The notes below the pieces were generated by a model. It was given only the letters and a program-made list of their open reading frames with translations. It was not told the origin of the DNA and ran no database searches. Source: Gemmatimonadales bacterium (GTDB lineage: Bacteria; Gemmatimonadota; Gemmatimonadetes; Gemmatimonadales; GWC2-71-9). From it: a stretch of 6,636 nt of DNA. Shown here piece by piece: positions 1 through 6,046 of the stretch. The translations under genes were made by a program, and so were the position numbers. The stretch is taken from NCBI GenBank assembly GCA_004525055.1, contig SPDF01000086.1, forward strand, positions 1-6,636. Reading direction: 5' to 3'. The first letter of the stretch is position 1. The number at the start of each line of letters is the position of its first letter.

Positions 1-659
1 ATCGCGCCTGTGGTGTTGCCGCCAATGACCTTCCCGAGCACCGCACCGGCAGCGGCACCTGCACCGACCTTGGCAGCTGTTCCACCCGTAACGCCCCGGC
101 CCTTCAGCGTGTAGTCGAGGTGATCCACTTTCCCCGAAATCGGGTAGCTGGTGCCATCGATGAGGACGGAGACGAGGGACGCGGAGAACGTCTCCTTGCC
201 GCCCTTCGTGGGGGCGGACTTGAACTGGTCGAGGCGGATATTGACGATCGAGCCGGCGGGGATGACCAGTCGGCCGTCGTCCGACATCACGTCGGTTGCG
301 ACCCTGGCCTGCATCATCGAGCCCGACTGGGTGGTCCGGGAGCTGATCGTGTCGCGGACGGTGGCCGTGAAGGTGGTGCCCGTCGCGAGCGCCGGGGCCG
401 GGGCCGGAGCGACCGGCTTCGGCGCAGGGGTCGTGGCGGCAGGTTTCGGCGTGGCTGCATTCGCCTTGGGGGTGGCCGCGGTCGTGGCGGCGACCGGGGC
501 GACGGCCGTGCCGGCCGTGTCGGCCATCGGATTGGTCGAATCCTGCTGGGCGAGCTGGAGATCGCGGCTCAGGCTATCGGCAATGGCGGTATCGGCTTTG
601 TCCCCGCCGCCGCAGGCGACAAGGGCGAGCACGGCGAGGGCGGTGAGTGCGGTACGCAT
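1..659 (-). CDS. Glycine-zipper lipoprotein, 3'-truncated by window edge
   Basis: The reading frame runs leftward from ATG at 659-657 and is open to the window edge, giving 219 complete codons without a stop. It has a short signal peptide with a lipobox (LVAC, Cys16) followed by GGGD, so it should be lipidated at Cys16 and sit in the outer membrane or periplasm. Residues about 46-92 form a low-complexity linker rich in Ala, Pro and Thr. Residues about 93-182 form a compact beta-rich domain (for example VIPAGSIVNIRLDQF at 141-155) like the 'tolerated range of expression' type repeats seen beside glycine zippers in other GC-rich bacteria. From about residue 189 the chain becomes Gly/Ala rich (GAGAAAGAVLGKVIGG), typical of a glycine-zipper membrane segment. 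An AGGAG lies 7 bases upstream of the start, which supports it. The gene is divergent from the ABC exporter. Lipoprotein status is well supported; the molecular role is unknown. Two plus-strand open frames over this region lack these features and are shadows. Confidence 0.85.
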   Translation of the reverse strand, partial: MRTALTALAVLALVACGGGDKADTAIADSLSRDLQLAQQDSTNPMADTAGTAVAPVAATTAATPKANAATPKPAATTPAPKPVAPAPAPALATGTTFTATVRDTISSRTTQSGSMMQARVATDVMSDDGRLVIPAGSIVNIRLDQFKSAPTKGGKETFSASLVSVLIDGTSYPISGKVDHLDYTLKGRGVTGGTAAKVGAGAAAGAVLGKVIGGNTTGA

Positions 660-666
660 GACTGGA

Positions 667-671
667 CTCCT
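667..671 (-). promoter_or_regulatory. Ribosome binding site of the lipoprotein gene
   Basis: Read on the minus strand, these bases are AGGAG, separated by 7 bases from the ATG at 659-657. This is a near-consensus Shine-Dalgarno sequence and fixes the lipoprotein start immediately before its signal peptide. Confidence 0.75.
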
Positions 672-686
672 ATGGGGACGGCTTGC

Positions 687-704
687 CGGGCGCGGTTGCG
701 CCCG
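687..704. other. GC-rich hairpin in the divergent intergenic region
   Basis: CGGGCGC at 687-693 pairs perfectly with GCGCCCG at 698-704 around a GGTT loop, a 7-bp inverted repeat. It lies between the divergent lipoprotein and ABC exporter genes, 33 bases before the exporter start and 27 bases before the lipoprotein start. It could be an operator or a 5' leader hairpin. In GC-rich DNA a 7-bp stem can arise by chance, so a function is only suggested. I could not assign convincing -35 and -10 boxes for either gene in the 77-base gap. Confidence 0.35.
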
Positions 705-736
705 ACGACATTGGGTGACATGACAATCCGAAATAT

Positions 737-2485
737 ATGAAGAAGCACCTCCGGGCGCTTGTGCCCTACATCACAAAGTACAAGTCCACCTATGTGGCCG
801 GCATGGTCTTCATGGTGGTCTCAAACGCGCTCATTACCCTCGGGCCCAAGATCCTCGAGCACGGCATCAACCTGATCGACGGCGGGTCCTCCCCGGCGCT
901 GGTCGCGCGCGTGGCCCTGCTGCTGGTGGGCGTCACCCTCCTCGGCGGCACCGCGCGGTTCGGCATGCGTCAGCTCCTGAACAGCGGCAGCCGACGAGTC
1001 GAATTCGACCTCCGGAACGACCTCTTCGGACAGTTGGAACGCCTGAGCCCCGCGTTCTATGATCGCGCCTCCACCGGCGACCTGATGTCGCGGTCCACCA
1101 ACGATCTCCTGGCCGCCCGCATGGCCGCTGGGCCGGCCCTCATGTACCTGGTGGATACCGCCGTCCGGGTCTCGATGGTGCTCCCCGCCATGTTCGCGAT
1201 GAGCCCCAGGCTCACGATGCTGGCGCTCCTGCCCTTGCTCGGACTCCCGGTGGTGATGCTCACCCTCGGCCAGCAGATCCACCATCGATCGCTCGCGATT
1301 CAAGAGCAATTCGGGGCCATCACCACCCACGTGCACGAACACATCTCCGGGCTCCGCGTCGTACGCGCCTATCGCCAGGAACGCGCCGAGACGGAGGCAT
1401 TCCGACGGCTGAACGACGAGTATCGGACGAGGAACATCTCGCTGGCCAAAGCCCAGGGGGCCTTCCGCCCGCTGCTCGCGCTGCTGGCCGGACTCGGCGC
1501 CGTGGTGGTGCTGGCGGTCGGTGGGCGGCTGGTCATGGCAGGGACGGTCAGCGTCGGCGAGTATGTCGCGTTCGGCGTCTATCTGATGATGCTGGCGTGG
1601 CCCCTCATCGCGCTGGGCTGGGCTGTCACCCTGGTGCAGCGCGCCGACGCGGCGATGGGCCGCATCAATGCGCTCTTCGAGGAGCGACCGGCCATCACCT
1701 CCCCCACCAATCCCGCCCTGCTTCCACCCCGCCGCGGCGCCAGGAGAATCGGGATGGAGGGGGTCTGGTTCAAGTATCCCGGCGCCCAGGATCGCGGCTG
1801 GGTCCTCCAGGACGTCTCATTCCGGGTGAATCCCGGGGAGTCACTCGCGATCGTCGGCGCCACCGGCGCCGGCAAATCCACGATCGCGGAGTTGCTGTCG
1901 CGCAGCTATGACCCCGACCAGGGCCGGGTGCTGCTCGATGGACTCGACATCCGGACCATCGCCCTTGAAGAGCTGCGCCGGAATCTCGGCGTGGTGCCGC
2001 AAGAGACCTTCCTGTTCGGTGCCACCGTTCGCGAGAACATCCTGCTCGGCGCCCCGGACGACGGGAGACTCGAACGCGTCGCGGAGGTGTCCCAGTTCGC
2101 CGAAGCGGTGCCAGATCTGCCCAACGGGTATGACACGATGCTCGGTGAACGCGGGATCAATCTCTCGGGTGGCCAGAAGCAGCGGGCAGCCATTGCGCGC
2201 GCGCTGGCGCAGGACCCGCCGGTGTTCATCCTGGATGACGCGCTGAGCGCGGTGGATGCGCATACCGAGGCACGCATCCTCGCCGGGCTCCGTGACGCAC
2301 TCGCCGGGAGAACCAGCATTATCATTTCTCATCGGCTGGCGGCGGTCCGCGACGCCGACTGGATCATCGTGCTCGACGGCGGCCAGGTGGTGGAACAGGG
2401 GGTCCACGCCGACCTCCTCGCGGCCGGAGGACGGTATTGGGAGTTGCTGAACCGGCAGGAACTCGAAGAACAGCTGGAAGTCTAG
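737..2485 (+). CDS. Half-size ABC exporter (MdlA/BmrC-like), degenerate NBD
   Basis: This 582-residue protein has the fused membrane and ATPase layout of a type IV ABC exporter, at the usual length for MdlA or BmrC. Six membrane segments lie near residues 18-40, 54-75, 133-155, 158-178, 245-268 and 276-300. The nucleotide-binding domain shows an A-loop Tyr347, Walker A GATGAGKST (374-382, Lys380), Q-loop Gln422, GERG (471-474), signature LSGGQ (476-480), Walker B FILDD with Asp500, D-loop SAVD (504-507) and switch His532. The residue after Walker B is Asp501, where an active site has Glu. This Asp is the mark of the degenerate subunit in heterodimeric exporters such as BmrC and TM287, and MdlA also has it. 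The protein probably pumps lipids, drugs or peptides outward from the inner membrane; the substrate cannot be read. No partner gene is adjacent. ATG at 737 is the only early start because TGA at 716-718 closes the frame upstream. It has no clear Shine-Dalgarno sequence. The stop is TAG at 2483-2485. Confidence 0.95.
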   Translation: MKKHLRALVPYITKYKSTYVAGMVFMVVSNALITLGPKILEHGINLIDGGSSPALVARVALLLVGVTLLGGTARFGMRQLLNSGSRRVEFDLRNDLFGQLERLSPAFYDRASTGDLMSRSTNDLLAARMAAGPALMYLVDTAVRVSMVLPAMFAMSPRLTMLALLPLLGLPVVMLTLGQQIHHRSLAIQEQFGAITTHVHEHISGLRVVRAYRQERAETEAFRRLNDEYRTRNISLAKAQGAFRPLLALLAGLGAVVVLAVGGRLVMAGTVSVGEYVAFGVYLMMLAWPLIALGWAVTLVQRADAAMGRINALFEERPAITSPTNPALLPPRRGARRIGMEGVWFKYPGAQDRGWVLQDVSFRVNPGESLAIVGATGAGKSTIAELLSRSYDPDQGRVLLDGLDIRTIALEELRRNLGVVPQETFLFGATVRENILLGAPDDGRLERVAEVSQFAEAVPDLPNGYDTMLGERGINLSGGQKQRAAIARALAQDPPVFILDDALSAVDAHTEARILAGLRDALAGRTSIIISHRLAAVRDADWIIVLDGGQVVEQGVHADLLAAGGRYWELLNRQELEEQLEV

Positions 2486-2492
2486 GGGACGT

Positions 2493-2521
2493 TCCCCCTC
2501 TCCATATCATGGAGAGGGGGA
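2493..2521 (+). terminator. Perfect 13-bp hairpin after the ABC exporter
   Basis: Bases 2493-2505 (TCCCCCTCTCCAT) pair perfectly with 2509-2521 around a three-base ATC loop, beginning 7 bases after the exporter stop codon. The position and strength suggest a transcription terminator or an mRNA 3'-end stabiliser. No T-run follows on either strand (the plus strand continues purine-rich), so it is not a classical intrinsic terminator. It could end transcription in the manner of U-tract-lacking hairpins or block exonucleases. Confidence 0.6.
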
Positions 2522-2554
2522 CAGGGGGTGAGGTGAGGGAGGCGGAGACGAAAA

Positions 2555-2663
2555 CGAGGGAGGGTCGGAAGAGACGGAGGGTCGGACAACCGCGCTGTTG
2601 GTCGAGTCCGCACCCAAACAATCAGTACTTCCGACCTTCCTGTGGTTCTCCGACCCTCCCTCG
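2555..2663. repeat. Imperfect palindromic element built of GGTCGGA units
   Basis: CGAGGGAGGGTCGGA at 2555-2569 is repeated exactly in inverted form at 2649-2663 (15 bp each). Inside these arms a second pair of units is also inverted: GGTCGGA at 2580-2586 and TCCGACC at 2630-2636. The left arm thus holds two copies spaced 17 bases apart and the right arm two inverted copies spaced 19 apart, around a core of about 43 bases with its own weak GTCC/GGAC pairing. The result is a long imperfect hairpin, like a REP-type or small non-autonomous mobile element. A six-T run follows at 2668-2673, so on the plus strand it may also stop transcription before the next gene. No coding sequence was found in it. 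Confidence 0.6.
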
Positions 2664-2716
2664 GCTATTTTTTCTCCACGCTGTTTCTCGCCAGAGTGAT
2701 GGCATTGCGAAGCACC

Positions 2717-2721
2717 AGGAG
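2717..2721 (+). promoter_or_regulatory. Ribosome binding site of the SIMPL-domain gene
   Basis: AGGAG lies 6 bases before ATG 2728. It decides the start: the same frame stays open upstream to ATG 2437, but that stretch crosses the end of the ABC gene and the palindromic intergenic repeat and has no such site. Confidence 0.8.
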
Positions 2722-2727
2722 AATCGA

Positions 2728-3462
2728 ATGAAGCAGCCAGAACGAATCATCACCGGCGCAGTGATCTTCGCCATCGGCCTCGCCGCGGCCGGGTGGCTGG
2801 CCGGTGCCGGATTGGCCGCCAGCCGCACGGCCGATCGTTACGTCACCGTCAAGGGGATCGCTGAGCGGGAGGCGCAGGCCGACCTGGCCCTCTGGCCCCT
2901 CCGGCTGGTCGTGAGCGACAACGACCTCAGCCGGGCCTACACCCGCCTGTCCACCCAGCTCGGGCAGGTCCGGGCGTTCCTGGCCCGCCAGGGGATCGAC
3001 ACGGCGCTGGTGGAGCTGCAGGCCTTCTCGGTCAACGATGCCTACACCAACCAGTACCGGAATACCGACGCAGTCACCCGGTACGTGATCAACCAGACCC
3101 TGATGGTGCGGAGCAGCGATCCGGCCGGGGTACTGGCGGCCAGCCAGAAAGTGGGGGAACTTGTGCAGGCGGGAGTGGTACTATCATCGGGCCAGGAGTA
3201 CGGCGGGGGCGGTCCGACCTTCGTCTTTACCGGGCTGAACAGCCTGAAGCCCGAGATGATCGCCGAGGCGACGAGCCGCGCCCGCGAGTCGGCCGACCAG
3301 TTCGCCACCGACTCGAAGAGCCGCGTCGGCGGGATCCGCCGCGCCAACCAAGGCGTGTTCGAGATCCTCGCACGCGACCAGGCCCCTGGCATCAGCGAAC
3401 AAGGCCAGATCTCGAAGCGGGTCCGCATCGTTTCGACAGTGGAGTACTTCCTGAAGGACTGA
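2728..3462 (+). CDS. SIMPL-domain (DUF541) envelope protein
   Basis: The 244-residue product has one N-terminal hydrophobic segment (about residues 8-31), which is either an uncleaved anchor or a signal peptide, followed by a SIMPL/DUF541 domain from about residue 37 to 240. Recognisable family features are the opening strand RYVTVKGIAEREAQADLALW, the central VLSSGQEYGGGGPTFVFTGLNSLKPEMIAEAT stretch in two parts (from about 151 and 166), and the closing ISKRVRIVSTVEYFLKD. The family includes E. coli YggE and mouse SIMPL; bacterial members are mostly periplasmic or membrane-anchored and of unclear biochemical role, with YggE linked to oxidative-stress tolerance. The start at 2728 is chosen for its AGGAG and because the hydrophobic segment follows directly. 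It is the first gene of a likely three-gene operon, with about 30 bases to the next gene. The family call is strong and the function is unknown. Confidence 0.9.
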   Translation: MKQPERIITGAVIFAIGLAAAGWLAGAGLAASRTADRYVTVKGIAEREAQADLALWPLRLVVSDNDLSRAYTRLSTQLGQVRAFLARQGIDTALVELQAFSVNDAYTNQYRNTDAVTRYVINQTLMVRSSDPAGVLAASQKVGELVQAGVVLSSGQEYGGGGPTFVFTGLNSLKPEMIAEATSRARESADQFATDSKSRVGGIRRANQGVFEILARDQAPGISEQGQISKRVRIVSTVEYFLKD

Positions 3463-3478
3463 CCCGACGCTTTGCCCC

Positions 3479-3483
3479 GGGAG
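3479..3483 (+). promoter_or_regulatory. Ribosome binding site, GTG/ATG start choice
   Basis: GGGAG precedes two adjacent in-frame start codons, GTG at 3491 (7-base gap) and ATG at 3494 (10-base gap). Either may be used; the protein differs by one residue. Confidence 0.55.
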
Positions 3484-3493
3484 CAGATTTGTG

Positions 3494-6025
3494 ATGCCCT
3501 CGAATTCAGCCCTTCGCCTCGGTGCCCTGCTCGGTGCCCTGCTCGTCACGGGCGCGCCGCTCCGCGCGCAGACCGCCGAGATGACCAAGCAGGAATACTT
3601 CCAGTACGTCCCGCTCACCTACCCGCGGATTGTCCGGCAGACGGTGGCCGACAGCGTCTTCGAGCTCTACGGTCCGGCCGTCGGCAGCGGATTCCGGGAC
3701 GTGGCGCCGCGGGACGGCGTCGACGACGCCCGGGGGGAGCTGCTGCACGCCCTCGGCGTCCGCTTCGCGCCCTTCATGATCCGCAACACCGGCAACGTGC
3801 CCCTCGACATGCAAAAGGCGCAGGAGCTCAGCGGCTCCACGATCCTGACGGTGGACCGGTGGGACATCCACGCCGGGGCGCGCCTGGTGGGGACCGAAAC
3901 GGTCAACTTCGCCTCGCTGGGCGACGACCCCTGCCCCGCCGGCGCGGTCTCCCATGACAGCCTCCTGACGCTCCTCCGCGCCCAGACGCCCATCGAAGAT
4001 TGTCGCGTGCTCCAGCTGCTCCGCGAGTTCAATCCGAACAGCCCGCTCGAGGAGCGGTTCAACACCGCCGCCGTCCCCGCCGACTATGATCCCTTCTCCG
4101 TCCTCTACTGGAATTGGCCGGGATTCAGTCCGTCCACGTGGAAGGCGGCCTTCGAGGACCCGTCCACCGGTCGGATGAAGGCGGAGTATCGGCCGGCGAT
4201 TTCCGTCTATGTCCACCCGTTCATCTCGCCGGTGGCGGTGCTCGGCAGCCAGGACGAGCGCTACGAGTTCACGATGCAGTACTGGTTCTTCTATCCGTAC
4301 AACGATGCCGGGAACAAGCACGAGGGCGACTGGGAACACATCAACGTCGTCATCAGCCCGATGTCACAAGTGACGGGACCCCAGACCGGCGAACAGATCG
4401 AGGAGCTATTGCGGCGTGGCCCCGACCAGCTGGGCGGCGACGACCCGCTGGTCATCCGCCGGATCGACTACTACTTCCACGAAAACGTGATGCCGGTGGA
4501 CTTTTCCTCGCCGAACGCATACGCCCCACGCGAGGAGTGGCGCCGACAGTATCAGGCCCAGGCGGCGGAAAAGGTCGGCGCGGACAAGGTGGCCGCCATC
4601 GTGCGATACCGGGCATGGGCCGATTCTGCTGAGACCATAGTCAACACCCACCCGATCGCCTACATCGGCGCGAACAGCAAGGGGCTCGATCTCTTCCTCT
4701 ATTCCCCCGGCGCCCACAACCAGGACGGCCACGGGACCTACCCCTTCGCGGGGATCTACCAGGGGATCGGGCCGGCCGACGCCGCCGAAGAGGTCAAGAA
4801 GCAGTTCGACCACCAGGCCTACCTGACCGGAGGGGCGTCCCTCCCCGACTACGTGGAGCCGTTCGACTCGGCGAGCCGAGTGAAGCTGCTCCCCGACTGG
4901 GAGCGGGTCTACACCCAGGTGTACACCGACCCAGACTACCGCCGTGACTGGGCGTGGTTCGTCCTCCCCATCCGTTCAGGCTACCCCGCGGCCAAGTCTC
5001 CCTTTGCCGGCATCGTGAGCCACGCGGAAACCGGCAACCTGGCGCCCTTCATGGTGACGTATAACGGGGGGTGGAACCGGAGCGGCGCCTCGGGTGGCTA
5101 CCACCTCTACGACCCGAACCGACTGCACGCCCTGGTGACCAGCTCGCCACTCGACCAGGTGCAGAACAATCTCGGCTACCTGAATGCGCCCGTCGTGGCG
5201 CTGATTACGCTGCCACCGGTCGACGTCATCTACAAGATCCTGCTCCTGCCGGTGCGCCGGATGTTCGGCAAGTTTCCCCCACAATACATCCCGAAGGCGG
5301 AGCTGCCGATCCGGGTCATGTCGGTGGGAGGCGGCGTGATGACCGCCAACATGCAATCGGACTGGGTGGCGCTCCTGTTGGCGGGACCACAGCTGGGCGA
5401 GATCGTGGGCCGCTATGTTGTTGCCGACTCTACCGTCACGCCTGCCGGCCAGGAAACCGACGAGGCAGACAATGCAACCTCCTACGCGGTGCAGGTGAGT
5501 TTCTACCTCGGCAAGCGCTGGGTCACGGAGAACACATTTCACAACTCGAACAGCGGCCTGAGCATTTCCGTCCCCATCGCCGACAGCCCCGCGGACCCGT
5601 TCGATGTCACGGGCACGCTCAACTTTTACGAACTGGCCAGCAGCATCCGGTACAACCTGCTGACCGGGGGCATCCAGCCCTACCTTAAGGTGGGCTACGG
5701 CTGGAGCTGGTACCGGGTCACTGACATCGCGACCGACGGCGTCCCGCTGTCCGACCCCGACGGCCCGTGGATCCGGCAACCCACGTTCTTTCCGAATACC
5801 AACCTCTGGCCCAACACGACCCACTGGGGGGCCGGGCTCGAGTTCTTCCTGCTGCGGAGCAATGCACCACTTTTCCGCGGGGTGGATGTCAGCCTGAAGG
5901 GCGAGTGGGCGTCCTACCACAGCGGCCTGGGGGTGTCCTTTGAGAACGCAGCCCTGCTCGGGTTCGACTCACAACCCAGCGTCACGCGCAGTACCCTGAG
6001 TTTCTTCGGAGTAGTGAGTTTCTAG
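3494..6025 (+). CDS. Secreted Vps62-like protein with C-terminal outer-membrane beta-barrel
   Basis: The 843-residue product (844 if GTG 3491 is the start) begins with a signal peptide having an LGALLGALLV core and a likely cut near APLRAQ-TAE (about residue 26). The middle carries QYWFFYPYN (262-270), then HEGDWEH (276-282), and later GHGTYPFAG around His413. This order of motifs resembles Vps62/DUF946 proteins, in which FPYN, a GDWEH block and an SHxxYP block recur. From about residue 605 the chain changes to alternating amphipathic strands (VQVSFYLGKRW, LNFYELASSIRYNLL, PYLKVGYGWSWYRV, VDVSLKGEWASYH) and ends in FFGVVSF. The terminal Phe is the usual signal for BAM insertion, so a C-terminal outer-membrane barrel of roughly 8-10 strands is inferred. 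The Vps62-like part would then face the surface or the periplasm. The gene sits between the SIMPL gene and the sulfatase. The reading frame is firm; the domain names rest on motif memory, and no enzymatic activity can be assigned. Confidence 0.85.
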   Translation: MPSNSALRLGALLGALLVTGAPLRAQTAEMTKQEYFQYVPLTYPRIVRQTVADSVFELYGPAVGSGFRDVAPRDGVDDARGELLHALGVRFAPFMIRNTGNVPLDMQKAQELSGSTILTVDRWDIHAGARLVGTETVNFASLGDDPCPAGAVSHDSLLTLLRAQTPIEDCRVLQLLREFNPNSPLEERFNTAAVPADYDPFSVLYWNWPGFSPSTWKAAFEDPSTGRMKAEYRPAISVYVHPFISPVAVLGSQDERYEFTMQYWFFYPYNDAGNKHEGDWEHINVVISPMSQVTGPQTGEQIEELLRRGPDQLGGDDPLVIRRIDYYFHENVMPVDFSSPNAYAPREEWRRQYQAQAAEKVGADKVAAIVRYRAWADSAETIVNTHPIAYIGANSKGLDLFLYSPGAHNQDGHGTYPFAGIYQGIGPADAAEEVKKQFDHQAYLTGGASLPDYVEPFDSASRVKLLPDWERVYTQVYTDPDYRRDWAWFVLPIRSGYPAAKSPFAGIVSHAETGNLAPFMVTYNGGWNRSGASGGYHLYDPNRLHALVTSSPLDQVQNNLGYLNAPVVALITLPPVDVIYKILLLPVRRMFGKFPPQYIPKAELPIRVMSVGGGVMTANMQSDWVALLLAGPQLGEIVGRYVVADSTVTPAGQETDEADNATSYAVQVSFYLGKRWVTENTFHNSNSGLSISVPIADSPADPFDVTGTLNFYELASSIRYNLLTGGIQPYLKVGYGWSWYRVTDIATDGVPLSDPDGPWIRQPTFFPNTNLWPNTTHWGAGLEFFLLRSNAPLFRGVDVSLKGEWASYHSGLGVSFENAALLGFDSQPSVTRSTLSFFGVVSF
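3519..3545 (+). repeat. 12-bp tandem duplication in a signal peptide
   Basis: The 12-mer TCGGTGCCCTGC is present twice in perfect tandem at 3519-3530 and 3531-3542, with three more bases of a third copy. It encodes the repeated LGAL of the signal-peptide hydrophobic core in the barrel protein. The period is four codons, so copy-number change would keep the frame and alter core length. Confidence 0.8.
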
Positions 6026-6034
6026 ACCCAACTT

Positions 6035-6042
6035 GAGAGGAG
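6035..6042 (+). promoter_or_regulatory. Ribosome binding site of the arylsulfatase gene
   Basis: GAGAGGAG ends 4 bases before ATG 6047 and 10 bases before a second in-frame ATG at 6053. Both starts keep the full signal peptide. The site lies in the 21-base gap after the barrel protein gene, which fits translation from a shared mRNA. Confidence 0.65.
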
Positions 6043-6046
6043 TACC

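Noticed and set aside
120..740. Two plus-strand open frames (120-740 and 151-723) over the lipoprotein gene
   Set aside because: Their products are Arg/Gly- or Ala/Val-rich low-complexity sequences without motifs, and the minus strand holds a lipoprotein with a lipobox and ribosome binding site.
2555..2663. CRISPR array
   Set aside because: The units are only 7-15 bases, occur twice per strand in inverted order, and have no regular spacers.
2437..2727. N-terminal extension of the SIMPL gene from ATG 2437
   Set aside because: It overlaps the end of the ABC gene in another frame, crosses the hairpin and palindrome, and lacks a ribosome binding site; ATG 2728 has AGGAG and a hydrophobic N-terminus.
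2590..2727. Sigma-70 promoter for the SIMPL operon
   Set aside because: No pair of boxes with acceptable match and spacing was found; TTGGTC at 2598 has no fitting -10 partner.
3506..4339. 277-codon minus-strand open frame inside the barrel protein gene
   Set aside because: Arg/Glu/Val/Gly-rich product without recognisable motifs; long antisense frames are expected in GC-rich genes, and the plus-strand frame has signal peptide and conserved motifs.
4976..5920. 314-codon minus-strand open frame opposite the beta-barrel region
   Set aside because: Composition typical of a GC-rich shadow frame (His, Arg, Val, Gly rich) and no motifs; the plus frame continues through it to the barrel C-terminus.
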